NCBI GenBank assembly: GCA_964237235.1
Contig: CAXSGY010000004.1
Coordinates: 186,001-250,000 of the forward strand
Reading direction: 5' to 3'
Length of the DNA stretch: 64,000 nucleotides
Source of the DNA: GCA-002050365 sp964237235
GTDB lineage: Bacteria > Acidobacteriota > Blastocatellia > Pyrinomonadales > Pyrinomonadaceae
Below the pieces are notes generated by a model, which did not search any database, was not told the DNA's origin, and saw only the letters and a program-made list of their open reading frames with translations. Both the position numbers and the translations under genes were made by a program. Positions 52,723 through 61,352 of this stretch are shown in pieces. Numbering within the stretch: the stretch's first letter is position 1; each line of letters begins with the position of its first letter.

Positions 52723-53010
52723 TTAGTAGCGTCTGATGACGACGCTGCTGACCAGACGGCGATTGACTCTGCCGTTGGCAAAATACGTCGTTCGATAAGT
52801 TTCGCGGACTAAACTGCGACCGCGGCGAACGTTGCGCGTGGTCGTGACGACGCGCGTTCGGCGTTGATAACGATTGCGCGGCGTTCTGATGATAATCTGC
52901 GGTTCGGCAATTGTCGCCGCGTTTGCCGTGCTGTTAGTTTTCGCTTCAATCGAAGGCACGAATGCCATCGAAGATAAAGAAAGTATGGCTAAAGCTAAGA
53001 ATTTTTTCAT
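52723..53010 (-). CDS. Small secreted basic protein
   Basis: A 95-residue protein with a signal peptide (MKKFLALAILSLSSMAF..., cut near EAKA/AK) and a very arginine-rich mature part, for example PRNRYQRRTRVVTTTRNVRR. It ends VSSVVIRRY. No family was recognised. The AAGGAGAG-type RBS and a typical signal peptide support it as a real gene. Confidence 0.65.
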   Translation of the reverse strand: MKKFLALAILSLSSMAFVPSIEAKTNSTANAATIAEPQIIIRTPRNRYQRRTRVVTTTRNVRRGRSLVRETYRTTYFANGRVNRRLVSSVVIRRY

Positions 53011-53217
53011 TATAATCTCTCCTTAAAAATCTTTTTTTTGAACGGCTTCAAACTCGTTTTCAAATCGCCGCCCGCAAAGTATGACGCGCCCGAATTTCGG
53101 ATGGTTGGAAAAAACATATCTTTCGCGTGTAAAGAAATGTAAAGCGTTTTCAATGATTTAGCCCGCGCGGATCAATAAAAATTACCGGTTTGTGATAATC
53201 TTTGACGAGCGTATTTT

Positions 53218-54402
53218 ATGAAATCAATCGCAGTTTTAGGCTCGACCGGCTCAATCGGCTGTAACACGCTGAAGGTCGTCGAACATCTCAAAAACGATTT
53301 TCGCGTGGTCGCGCTCGGCGCGGGCAAAAACGTCGAAAAGCTTGCCGAACAGATCGAACAATTTCAACCCACATTAGTTTCGGTCGCGGACGAGCAAAGC
53401 GCGGAAGATTTGCTTCGCCGAATTTCAAATTTCAAATTTCAAATTCCGAAAATCGAAATCGGCGAAAGCGGATTAATCGCGGCGGCGACGCACGAGCAAG
53501 TCGCAACGGTCGTTTCGGCGACGGTCGGCGCAGTCGGTTTCGTGCCGACTCTGCGTGCTTTGGAAGCGGGCAAACGAGTCGCGCTCGCCAACAAGGAAAC
53601 CTTCGTAATGGCGGGCGAATTGATGCGAAAAGCGGCGCGTGAAAATAAAGCCGAAATTTTGCCCGTTGATTCTGAACACAACGCGATTCACCAATGTCTG
53701 CGCGGCGAATCGAAACGGGAAGTCAAACGCTTGATTTTAACCGCTTCGGGCGGACCGTTTCGCGGGAAATCGAAACGCGAAATCGAAAACGCGACCGTCG
53801 CCGAAGCCTTAAATCATCCGAACTGGAAAATGGGCAAAAAAAACACGATTGACAGCGCGACTTTGATGAACAAAGGTTTAGAGGTGATCGAAGCGAGCCG
53901 CCTGTTCGATTTTCCGGCGGACGAAATCGCGGTCGTCGTGCATCCGCAGTCAATCGTCCATTCGTTCGTCGAAATGGTTGACGGCTCGATCATCGCGCAG
54001 CTCGGCGTAACCGATATGAAACACGCCATTCAATATGCTTTGACGTATCCGACGAGAAAGGAAAATTGCCTGCCGCCGCTCGATTTTGCGACGCTTTCGC
54101 AGCTCACTTTTGAAGAACCCGATTTGGAAAAGTTTCCCTGTTTGGCTTTAGCTTACAAAGCATTAAAAATCGGCGGCACGATGACGACCGCGCTCAACGC
54201 CGCCAACGAAATCGCCGTCGAAGCATTTTTGGATGGTAAAATCCAACTTTCGGGCATTCCGAAAATCGTCGAAAGCGTGATGAACGAACACGAATCGAAA
54301 CCGGCGCAGAGTTTGGAAATTATTTTGGAAACCGACGATTGGGCGCGAAAACAGGCTATAATACGGTTGGAAACTTTTGGAAAAACCGCTTCGGCAAATT
54401 GA
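53218..54402 (+). CDS. dxr: 1-deoxy-D-xylulose 5-phosphate reductoisomerase
   Basis: The second step of the MEP pathway: DXP to MEP with NADPH and a divalent metal. The 394 residues fit. Motifs are SIAVLGSTGSIGCNTLKVVE (NADPH loop), GKRVALANKETFVMAGELM, LPVDSEHNAIHQCL (metal-binding Asp and Glu), TASGGPFRGKS, NHPNWKMGKKNTIDSATLMN and FVEMVDGSIIAQLG. A short tandem TTTCAAA repeat inside the gene (53421-53448) encodes SNFKFQIPK in a variable linker. It heads the dxr-Uma2-rseP-ispG gene run. Confidence 0.97.
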   Translation: MKSIAVLGSTGSIGCNTLKVVEHLKNDFRVVALGAGKNVEKLAEQIEQFQPTLVSVADEQSAEDLLRRISNFKFQIPKIEIGESGLIAAATHEQVATVVSATVGAVGFVPTLRALEAGKRVALANKETFVMAGELMRKAARENKAEILPVDSEHNAIHQCLRGESKREVKRLILTASGGPFRGKSKREIENATVAEALNHPNWKMGKKNTIDSATLMNKGLEVIEASRLFDFPADEIAVVVHPQSIVHSFVEMVDGSIIAQLGVTDMKHAIQYALTYPTRKENCLPPLDFATLSQLTFEEPDLEKFPCLALAYKALKIGGTMTTALNAANEIAVEAFLDGKIQLSGIPKIVESVMNEHESKPAQSLEIILETDDWARKQAIIRLETFGKTASAN

Positions 54403-54415
54403 GAGGTAAAAATTT

Positions 54416-55054
54416 ATGGAACAGGTGATTTCAAAGATTGATTCGCAAAACTATTCGTTTGTCGGTGAGATCGAAGAAACCAACGCGAGAAACGAAGGAG
54501 TTAAACTGATAAAATGGACGCAGAAAGAATATTACAAAATGGCGGAACTCGGTTTCTTTCACAACAGACGAGTCGAACTCATTGAAGGAGAAATTATCGA
54601 AATGTCACCAATGAAGTCGGCACACGCGACCGCTCTGGCGTTAGCCGCGCAAATTTTAGCGAAGATTTTTCCTCAAAATTTCGTCGTCCGCACGCAGATG
54701 CCTCTGAATTTCGGGAAAGCGAACGCGCCCGAACCCGACCTAGCCATAATCAAAGGCAATATTCGGGATTTTTCAAAATCGCATCCGAAAACGGCGGAGT
54801 TGCTGATCGAAGTTTCCGATTCGACGCTTCGCTATGATCGGGCAGTCAAAGCGGAACTCTACGCTCAAAACAGAATTCGGGAATACTGGATTGTGAATTT
54901 AAAAAACCGCCGTCTCGAAGTTTACCGTCAGCCGAAAAAAGACAAAAATCTCGGATTCGTTTACGGCGAAATAAAAATTCTCATCGAAACCGAATCAATC
55001 GCGCCGCTCGCCGCGCCGAAATCAAAAATCAAAATCGCCGACATTTTGCCTTAG
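54416..55054 (+). CDS. Uma2 family (DUF820) putative PD-(D/E)XK nuclease
   Basis: A 212-residue protein of the Uma2 family, predicted endonucleases of unknown role that are widespread in cyanobacteria and Acidobacteriota. Landmarks are RRVELIEGEIIEMSPMKSAH, the catalytic-type APEPDLAIIKGN (Asp), and LLIEVSDSTLRYDRAVKAEL (Glu-Val-Ser, in place of ExK) with YAQNRIREYWIVNLKNRRLE. It lies between dxr and rseP, 13 bases after dxr, where most bacteria have no gene. Confidence 0.9.
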   Translation: MEQVISKIDSQNYSFVGEIEETNARNEGVKLIKWTQKEYYKMAELGFFHNRRVELIEGEIIEMSPMKSAHATALALAAQILAKIFPQNFVVRTQMPLNFGKANAPEPDLAIIKGNIRDFSKSHPKTAELLIEVSDSTLRYDRAVKAELYAQNRIREYWIVNLKNRRLEVYRQPKKDKNLGFVYGEIKILIETESIAPLAAPKSKIKIADILP

Positions 55055-55154
55055 TTGCCAAAGTTTTCGGCGCGTTTTACACTTTTAATGACAACTTGCC
55101 CGCCGGAAATTGTTTCTAAGCAGACAAGATTTTTTTTACAAAGGAATTTATACA

Positions 55155-56525
55155 ATGCCCGATATTTTAATAGTCATTTTAGCCGTCATCTTCGTTCTCG
55201 GCATCGCCATCAACATCCACGAATTCGGACACTTTGCCGTTGCCAAACTGTTGGGAATGCGTGTTGACGCTTATTCGTTTTTCGGTCTCGGACCACGCAT
55301 CTGGGGTTTCAAATACGGACATACCGATTACCGTATTTCGGCGATTCCGCTTGGCGCATACGTCAAACTTTACGGCGACGAAGCCAATTCCGGTTTGGAA
55401 GGCAAAGACGACCAAAGCGAGCCGGTTGCCGATTCGGAGCTGTATGAACTGCGCCCGCGCTGGCAAAAGTTTTTAGTGATGATCGGCGGACCGTTTATGA
55501 ACATTATGCTCGCGCTGGCGATTCCGTTTTTCGGCGCGTGGTATATGGGCTTGCCTTCGATGCCCGCGCCGATTGTCGGCACGGTCAAAACGGCGGGCGC
55601 GGCTGAACAAGCCGGAATCAAAGTCGGCGACCGCGTGGTGCAGTTTGACGGCGTGGAAAATCCGACGTGGGAGCGCGTCCGCAACGATTCGCTGATCGCG
55701 CCGGAAAAAGAAATTCCGGTAACGGTCGAGCGCGGCGGGCAGAAATTGAATTTGACGATTAAACCGACGCGCACCGAAAAAGACGGCAACAGCATCGGTT
55801 CGCTCGATCTCGAGCCGGAAATCGGTGTCGAGCCGGTCATTACCGGTTCGCTAATCGAAGGAAATCCGGCGGCGAACGCCGGTTTGCAAATTGGCGACCG
55901 CATTATTTCGATCAACGGTGAAACGGTTCGCAACCACAACGAAATCGTCAATCAAATTCGCGGCAGCAAAGAGGCGACGATTAAAATGCTCGTCGAGCGC
56001 AACGGCGAACGCCGGGAAATTCCGATTCAAGCCGAACAAGTCGAAGGCGTTTACAAAGTCGGCGCGATTTTCGAGCCGGACGAAAAAGCGATGCCGCGCG
56101 AGCCGGTTTCGATGGGACAGGCGGCGAGCTTTGCCGTCAACACGAATCTCGAAATTATCCGCTTGACGGGCAAAGTTTTCGGACAGCTTTTCGCCGGACA
56201 GCGTTCGGTCAAAGATGCCGGATTAGCCGGACCAATCGGCATCGTGCAGATAATTTCCAAAGTCGTCCACGAACAGGGTTTCGTCGGTTTAGTTTCGATA
56301 TTGGCGTTAATCAGCCTTAATTTGGGCGTGTTTAATCTGCTGCCGATTCCGATGCTCGACGGCGGACAAATCGCGGTGCTGGCAATCGAAGGTTTCCTGG
56401 GTTTATTCGGAATGACGCTTTCGATGAATGTTAAGGAAAAAATTCAGCTCGTCGGTCTCGCCATAATTTTGCTGTTGATGGTTACGACGATTTTCTTTGA
56501 TGTTTCGCGCTTGTTTGGAAAGTAA
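55155..56525 (+). CDS. rseP: Site-2 zinc metalloprotease RseP
   Basis: A membrane-embedded protease that cleaves anti-sigma factors and signal peptides within the membrane. The 456-residue reading from ATG 55155 (AAGGA upstream) puts IHEFGH at residues 21-26, the HExxH zinc site in the first helix. Two PDZ domains follow (about 115-190 and 205-285), with GAAEQAGIKVGDRV and NAANAGLQIGDRIISINGE-type loops (seen as NPAANAGLQIGDRIISING). The third ligand lies in NLLPIPMLDGGQIAV. An upstream start at 55110 is possible but adds nothing useful. Confidence 0.95.
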   Translation: MPDILIVILAVIFVLGIAINIHEFGHFAVAKLLGMRVDAYSFFGLGPRIWGFKYGHTDYRISAIPLGAYVKLYGDEANSGLEGKDDQSEPVADSELYELRPRWQKFLVMIGGPFMNIMLALAIPFFGAWYMGLPSMPAPIVGTVKTAGAAEQAGIKVGDRVVQFDGVENPTWERVRNDSLIAPEKEIPVTVERGGQKLNLTIKPTRTEKDGNSIGSLDLEPEIGVEPVITGSLIEGNPAANAGLQIGDRIISINGETVRNHNEIVNQIRGSKEATIKMLVERNGERREIPIQAEQVEGVYKVGAIFEPDEKAMPREPVSMGQAASFAVNTNLEIIRLTGKVFGQLFAGQRSVKDAGLAGPIGIVQIISKVVHEQGFVGLVSILALISLNLGVFNLLPIPMLDGGQIAVLAIEGFLGLFGMTLSMNVKEKIQLVGLAIILLLMVTTIFFDVSRLFGK

Positions 56526-56527
56526 AT

Positions 56528-56603
56528 TAGCCACGAATTGAACGAATAAGCACGAATAAGAGTCAAAAGATAATTCGTGTTTATTCGTGTCATTCGTGGC
56601 AAA
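56528..56603. repeat. Palindromic intergenic repeat, CACGAAT family, copy 4
   Basis: Left arm TAGCCACGAATTGAACGAAT, right arm GTGTCATTCGTGGC with GTGTTTATTC before it. It lies within the rseP-ispG gap, so the hairpin would be inside an operon transcript. Confidence 0.8.
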
Positions 56604-56629
56604 AAATTTTGCGGTGAAGTGAACTTAAG

Positions 56630-57739
56630 ATGAGAAGAAAAACAAAAGCGGTAATGGTCAAAAACGTGCAGATCGGCGGCGACGCGCCGATTGCCGTGCA
56701 GTCTATGACGAAAACCGACACGACCGACGTTGACGGAACGATCAAGCAGATCGAAGAAATGGTCGCCGCCGGTTGCGAAATCGTCCGCATCGCCGTTCCC
56801 GACAACGACGCGGCGATTGCCTTAAAAGAAATCCGCAAACGCACCGACGCGCCGCTCGTCGCCGACATTCATTTTCACTATAAACTCGCGCTGATGGCAC
56901 TCGACGCGGGCATTGATAAGTTGCGGCTTAACCCGGGAAACATCGGTTCGATTGACCGCATTCGCCAGGTCGTGCGCGCCGCCGAAGCGCAAAAAGTTCC
57001 GATCAGAATCGGTGTCAACGGCGGCAGTCTGGAAAAAGACCTTTTGGCAAAATACGGCACGGCAACGCCCGAAGCGATTGTCGAATCGGGAATGCGCCAT
57101 ATCAGAATTTTGGAAGATTTAGGTTTTACCGACACGATTATTTCCCTCAAAGCCTCGGACGTAAATCGTATGGTCGAAGCGTATCGTCTGATGTCAAGAA
57201 AGGTTGATTATCCGTTTCATCTCGGCGTAACCGAAGCGGGAACGGCGTTCGGCGGCACGATTAAATCCGCCATCGGTTTGGGAATTTTGATGCACGAAGG
57301 CATCGGCGACACAATTCGCGTTTCTCTCGCCGCCGAACCGCACGAAGAGGTGCGCGTCGGTTGGGAAATCTTAAAAAGTCTGGAATTAAGAAAGCGCGGC
57401 GTAACGGTCGTCGCGTGTCCGACCTGCGGCAGATTAGACGTTGATAATTTCGTCGAGATCGTCACCGAAGTCGAAAGAAGATTGGCGCACGTCGAAGAGC
57501 CTTTGCATCTTTCGATTATGGGCTGCGCCGTCAACGGTCCCGGCGAAGCGCACGATTCACAGTTGGGAATTACGTTCGGTCGCAATGTCGGAATGATTTT
57601 CAAAGACGGCGTGCCGATGCGCCGCGTTTCCGGCGCGGATATCGTCGAAGAATTCGTCAAGGAAGTCGAGATTTTGCGGAAAGAAGGCAAAAACGCGAAA
57701 CCTTTGAACGCCGAAAAACCTTTAGTCCAAATCAGCTGA
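56630..57739 (+). CDS. ispG: 4-hydroxy-3-methylbut-2-en-1-yl diphosphate synthase
   Basis: The sixth MEP-pathway step, MEcPP to HMBPP, by a [4Fe-4S] enzyme. The 369 residues match the short bacterial form. Motifs are VQSMTKTDTTDVDGTIKQIE, LVADIHFHYKLAL, KLRLNPGNIGS and VGVNGGSLE-type segment (seen as IGVNGGSLEKDLL). The cluster cysteines are about 263 and 266 (CPTCGR) and about 299 (GCAVNGPGEA), with the conserved Glu after them. With dxr upstream it supplies isoprenoid precursors. Confidence 0.97.
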   Translation: MRRKTKAVMVKNVQIGGDAPIAVQSMTKTDTTDVDGTIKQIEEMVAAGCEIVRIAVPDNDAAIALKEIRKRTDAPLVADIHFHYKLALMALDAGIDKLRLNPGNIGSIDRIRQVVRAAEAQKVPIRIGVNGGSLEKDLLAKYGTATPEAIVESGMRHIRILEDLGFTDTIISLKASDVNRMVEAYRLMSRKVDYPFHLGVTEAGTAFGGTIKSAIGLGILMHEGIGDTIRVSLAAEPHEEVRVGWEILKSLELRKRGVTVVACPTCGRLDVDNFVEIVTEVERRLAHVEEPLHLSIMGCAVNGPGEAHDSQLGITFGRNVGMIFKDGVPMRRVSGADIVEEFVKEVEILRKEGKNAKPLNAEKPLVQIS

Positions 57740-57749
57740 AAATTTATCA

Positions 57750-57815
57750 AACCACATAGAGACATAGGACACATAGAAAATTTAATCTCTATGTGTCCTA
57801 TGTTTCTATGTGGTT
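57750..57815. repeat. Palindromic repeat, CACATAG type
   Basis: A 28-bp inverted repeat with one mismatch: arms at 57750-57777 (ACCACATAGAGACATAGGAC...) and 57788-57815, with a ten-base spacer. It stands between the convergent ispG and DUF2752 genes and can act as a terminator hairpin. Confidence 0.85.
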
Positions 57816-57824
57816 AAAAAATTC

Positions 57825-58247
57825 TTAAGGCGCGAGCAATGTAAAAGGATAAATCGGCACATTCCGCAGAACGAAAAATGCCGCCACTAAAAAAATAAAT
57901 CCGTAAATCGCGGCAGGCGGAAAAACTTTCCACGAAAGCCCGCGACCTCTGACGACAATTAAAATCATCGAAGCGAAAAAGTATAGAAAAATAAACGAAT
58001 AAATCGGCAGCATCGCGTTAAAATGCAGAGCCGTCAAAACGTCGCCGTGAAAAAGCGCGTGAAAACCGCGCGTCAAACCGCATCCCGGACAATTTATTCC
58101 GGTCAGCGCGTAAAGCGGACAAACCGGAAAAAATCCGGCGGTCGTCGGATTAAAATAACCGACGACAAACACGCCCGCGCCGACCGCCAAAATTCCCGCG
58201 CCCGCTAAAAGTCTTTCATTTGAAAATTTCGATTCGCTCAATTTCAC
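57825..58247 (-). CDS. DUF2752 membrane protein
   Basis: A 140-residue protein with about three membrane helices and the DUF2752 signature CPLYALTGINCPGCGLTRGF followed by HGDVLTALHFNAM. The cysteine motif may bind metal or be redox active; no function is known. It begins 26 bases after holB and is the last gene of that run. Confidence 0.88.
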   Translation of the reverse strand: MKLSESKFSNERLLAGAGILAVGAGVFVVGYFNPTTAGFFPVCPLYALTGINCPGCGLTRGFHALFHGDVLTALHFNAMLPIYSFIFLYFFASMILIVVRGRGLSWKVFPPAAIYGFIFLVAAFFVLRNVPIYPFTLLAP

Positions 58248-58273
58248 TTCTATTTTACCGCAAATTAATGTTA

Positions 58274-59311
58274 TCAGTCATTTGCCATCTGCATAAACAA
58301 TGCGTCGGTGGCGATTTTGCGGTTGAGATTGACGGCGAGATTTTCGCGCAAAGTTTCGATTTCCGCGAGCCACGCCGACAGCTTTTTGCCTTCCGTTCGA
58401 TCGGCGAAGCGTCTTAAATCGGCGATGGAATCAGTGTTTACCAACAACTTTTCGTCGGCGCGCTGGCGAATCGCCCAAACGTCGTGAATTAAAGTTTGCA
58501 GAATGTCGAGCGACGTTTCGTAATCGTCCTTGTTTTTTGCGTCGTTCATTTCTTCGGCGACGCGCAAAAGCTCGGCGCGGTTTCGGCTGATGGCGACGCT
58601 TTCCAAAACTCGGAGCATCGCGTGGCGTTGGCGGCGAAATTTTTCCAGATCCGCGTTTCGCGCGTAGCCGATTCTGCCGCCGGAAAGCCTTGCGAGCAGC
58701 GCGGCATCTTCGACGGAAAATTCTTTGCTTTTCGCCAGATAGTTTTCGATTTCCGCCGGCGCGACCGGCGCGAAGCGCAGCGTTTGACAGCGCGAGCGAA
58801 TCGTCGGCAAAAACGCGTCGGGGCGCGCCGAAATCAGAAAAATATACGAAGTGGCGGGCGGCTCTTCGAGCGTCTTTAAAAGCGCGTTCGATGCCGAATC
58901 GTTCATTTTATCGGCATCGTCAATTAGAAAAAATCTGTTTGACGCTTCAAACGGTCGGAAATTCGCCTCCGTCTCCAGATCGCGCACCGCGTCAACCAGA
59001 ATGTTTTTGTTGAACGGCAAAATCAAACCGATGTCGGGATGCTCTGTAAAAGTAACCTTCTTGAATGCGTCGCGGTCGTCCGTTTTCGGAGCGTTAAAAT
59101 TGTCGGCGCGGCGGCACGAAGCGCAAACGTCGCAGGCTTCGCCCGCTTTCGGATTGCGGCAAACAATTGATTTAGCGAGTTCGAGCGCAAATTGCCGCTT
59201 GCCAACGCCGCCCGCGCCCGCCAAAAGCAGCGAATGAGGAACGCGACCTGATTTTAGAAGTCGGCGCAAAATCGTTTTAACCGAATCGTTGCCGATGAGC
59301 TTGTCGAACAT
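58274..59311 (-). CDS. holB: DNA polymerase III subunit delta'
   Basis: A clamp-loader subunit, 345 residues from ATG 59311 (MFDKLIGNDSVKTILRRLL). It has a P-loop-like LAGAGGVGKRQFALELAKS, a four-cysteine zinc site (CRNPKAGEACDVCASCRR), FFLIDDADKMNDSASNALLK and the SRC motif TIRSRCQTLRF. The frame is open to 59350, but the extra residues overlap a palindromic repeat. It follows tmk, a common order in bacteria. Confidence 0.92.
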   Translation of the reverse strand: MFDKLIGNDSVKTILRRLLKSGRVPHSLLLAGAGGVGKRQFALELAKSIVCRNPKAGEACDVCASCRRADNFNAPKTDDRDAFKKVTFTEHPDIGLILPFNKNILVDAVRDLETEANFRPFEASNRFFLIDDADKMNDSASNALLKTLEEPPATSYIFLISARPDAFLPTIRSRCQTLRFAPVAPAEIENYLAKSKEFSVEDAALLARLSGGRIGYARNADLEKFRRQRHAMLRVLESVAISRNRAELLRVAEEMNDAKNKDDYETSLDILQTLIHDVWAIRQRADEKLLVNTDSIADLRRFADRTEGKKLSAWLAEIETLRENLAVNLNRKIATDALFMQMAND

Positions 59312-59326
59312 AAAAATAATGGATGC

Positions 59327-59452
59327 GGAGCGTGGACGGCTCGTCAGCATTTCGAGCGCGCGAGCGCGAGATATACCGTTGTTATTAAGTCGCGGATTAG
59401 CAATCGAGCAACGTCGCTCACGCTCCGTTGGCGGACGAGCCGTCCGCGCTCC
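59327..59452. repeat. Inverted repeat overlapping the end of tmk
   Basis: Arms at 59327-59345 (GGAGCGTGGACGGCTCGTC) and 59434-59452 are reverse complements with one mismatch, about 90 bases apart. The right arm lies within the tmk coding sequence and encodes part of its last residues; the left arm lies just upstream of holB. Confidence 0.75.
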
Positions 59453-60086
59453 GTTTGCTTTCGAGAAATTCGGAAACGATTTTCAAAACACGCGCTTTGA
59501 CTTCTTCAATCGAGCCGCTTGCTTCGACAATGCGAAAACGCGCCGGTTCGCTTTCGACGATTTTAAGGTAAGCGCGGCGCACGCGGTCGTAAAATTCCGT
59601 CGTCTCCGAATCCATACGATTTTTCTGCTCGCCCGCCGCGCTGCGCGAATGTTTTCTGGCGAACGCCGTTTCAATCGGTAAATCGAAAAACAAAGTCAAA
59701 TCGGGTTTGAGTCCGCCGGTGGCGAGTTCGATTACTTGATTAACCATTTCTTCGGAAAAACCGCGCCCCGCGCCTTGATAAGCGAAAGTCGCGTCGGCAT
59801 AACGGTCGGAGATGACGATTTTTCCCTGTTCGATAGCCGGTTTGACTAAAAATTCGACGTGCTGGGCGCGGTCAGCGGCGAACAATAAAAGCTCGGCGAG
59901 CGGCGCGACCGTTTCTTCGGTTTCGAGAAACGATTCGCGCAGACGGCGACCGAGCGGCGTTCCGCCCGGCTCCATCGTCGTTAAAACGTCCAAGCCTCTG
60001 ACGCGCAATTCGCTTGCCAGCATTCGCAACTGCGTTGATTTGCCGCTTCCGTCAATTCCTTCAAAAGTGATAAATTTTCCGCGCAA
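59418..60086 (-). CDS. tmk: Thymidylate kinase
   Basis: Phosphorylates dTMP to dTDP. The 222-residue protein has the P-loop FITFEGIDGSGKSTQ, MEPGGTPLGRRLRE, the DRY-type ISDRYADATFAYQGAGRG and lid-region residues. The start is TTG 60086, two bases after the hfq stop; no ATG is available nearby. The last dozen residues (SKRSADGSSANGA) are encoded by one arm of an inverted repeat and are not part of the usual fold. Confidence 0.94.
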   Translation of the reverse strand: MRGKFITFEGIDGSGKSTQLRMLASELRVRGLDVLTTMEPGGTPLGRRLRESFLETEETVAPLAELLLFAADRAQHVEFLVKPAIEQGKIVISDRYADATFAYQGAGRGFSEEMVNQVIELATGGLKPDLTLFFDLPIETAFARKHSRSAAGEQKNRMDSETTEFYDRVRRAYLKIVESEPARFRIVEASGSIEEVKARVLKIVSEFLESKRSADGSSANGA

Positions 60087-60088
60087 AT

Positions 60089-60319
60089 TTATGGTTCCGA
60101 AACGGGTCTTTTTCTTTCCTGCGAAATAGTGGAAATGGAATGTTTGAACACTAAAACGTCTTGCCCGCTCACATCCAGCATCACCGAAAATTTATCGAAG
60201 CTTTTGATTCTTCCCGAAAGCGTCGCGCCGTGCATTAAATGTATGACAATGTTAAACTTCTCGCGCCGCGCCGTATTTAAAAACGCATCCTGTATGTTTT
60301 GGGCAACTGTTTTTTCCAT
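60089..60319 (-). CDS. hfq: RNA chaperone Hfq
   Basis: A hexameric Sm-like RNA-binding protein that helps small RNAs pair with mRNAs. The 76 residues match the compact core form. Sm1 is seen in LMHGATLSGRIKSFDKFSVM and Sm2 in VLVFKHSISTI, including the KH motif. It stands after miaA as in many bacteria (about 90-base gap) and just before tmk. Confidence 0.95.
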   Translation of the reverse strand: MEKTVAQNIQDAFLNTARREKFNIVIHLMHGATLSGRIKSFDKFSVMLDVSGQDVLVFKHSISTISQERKRPVSEP

Positions 60320-60407
60320 AACATTCTCTCTTCAGCCAAGTTGTGGGATTGCTGGACTTAGTTTATAACAAGTTTGCCGATTCGCACAAGAAAATTTTCA
60401 CAAGTTC

Positions 60408-61346
60408 TTACAAATCAAGCATTTTCCACAATTTTTCGCGCGTTGCGGCTTCGTCGCCGAAGCCTTCGAGCCATTCGACCGCTTTTTCGCGCCGAAACCA
60501 GGACATCTGCCGTTTGGCGTAATTGCGAACGTCCTGTTTGGTTTGTTCGATTGCGCTTTCAAGCGTTCGCTCGCCGCGCAAAAATTCGCAAACCCTCCGG
60601 TAACCGTGCGCGCCGAGCGCGTTCGTATCATCGCGCAAGCCTTTCCCGCGCAAATTTTTTACTTCTTCGATTAACCCGTCGGCGAAATGCGTTTCGGCGC
60701 GGCAGTTAATGCGTTCATACAAAAGATCGCGCGGCGGATAAAGCGCGAAAATTCTTATTCTACCAGCAAATTCCGGCGGCGGCGGACGGTTCGGCTGCGC
60801 CGCGGCGATAGATTTTCCGGTTTGGAAAAAAACTTCGAGCGCGCGCGCGACGCGAACATAATCGCGCGGAAAAAGTCTGGCAGCGGAAATTTTGTCAACT
60901 CTGGTTAAGATTTTGTGCAGATGTTCCGCGCCTTTTTGCTCTTTTATTCGCTTGATTTTTTTCCGCAGATTTTCGTCGGTTTTCGGACTCGCAAAAAACG
61001 GTTCGCGCAACGCTCTCAAATAAAAACCCGTTCCGCCGACGAGAACGGGAATGTTGCCGCGCCGCTCGATTTCAAAGATTTTTTGAGCCGCGTCCGTTGC
61101 CCAGTCAGCCGCCGTATAATTCACGTCGGGCGCGACGTAACCGATTAAATGATGCGGCACGCCGCGCATTTCTTCAATCGAAACCTTCGCCGTCGCAATC
61201 TCGATTTCCTGGTAAATCTGCACTGAATCGCAGTTGATTATTTCGCCGCCGACGCGAAGCGCGAGTTCGATGCCGAGTTCGCTTTTGCCCGCCGCGGTCG
61301 GACCGGCGACGGCGTAAATCTCTTGATTTTCGGCGTTATTTTCCAA
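60408..61346 (-). CDS. miaA: tRNA dimethylallyltransferase
   Basis: Adds a dimethylallyl group to A37 of tRNAs that read codons starting with U. The 312 residues are normal. Motifs are AVAGPTAAGKSELGIELALR (P-loop), NCDSVQIYQEIEIATAK, VPHHLIGY, LVGGTGFYLRAL and QNVRRYAKRQ-type (seen as QDVRNYAKRQMSWFRRE). Its substrate is made from MEP-pathway products such as those of dxr and ispG in this window. hfq follows it. Confidence 0.96.
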   Translation of the reverse strand: MENNAENQEIYAVAGPTAAGKSELGIELALRVGGEIINCDSVQIYQEIEIATAKVSIEEMRGVPHHLIGYVAPDVNYTAADWATDAAQKIFEIERRGNIPVLVGGTGFYLRALREPFFASPKTDENLRKKIKRIKEQKGAEHLHKILTRVDKISAARLFPRDYVRVARALEVFFQTGKSIAAAQPNRPPPPEFAGRIRIFALYPPRDLLYERINCRAETHFADGLIEEVKNLRGKGLRDDTNALGAHGYRRVCEFLRGERTLESAIEQTKQDVRNYAKRQMSWFRREKAVEWLEGFGDEAATREKLWKMLDL

Positions 61347-61352
61347 AACAAA

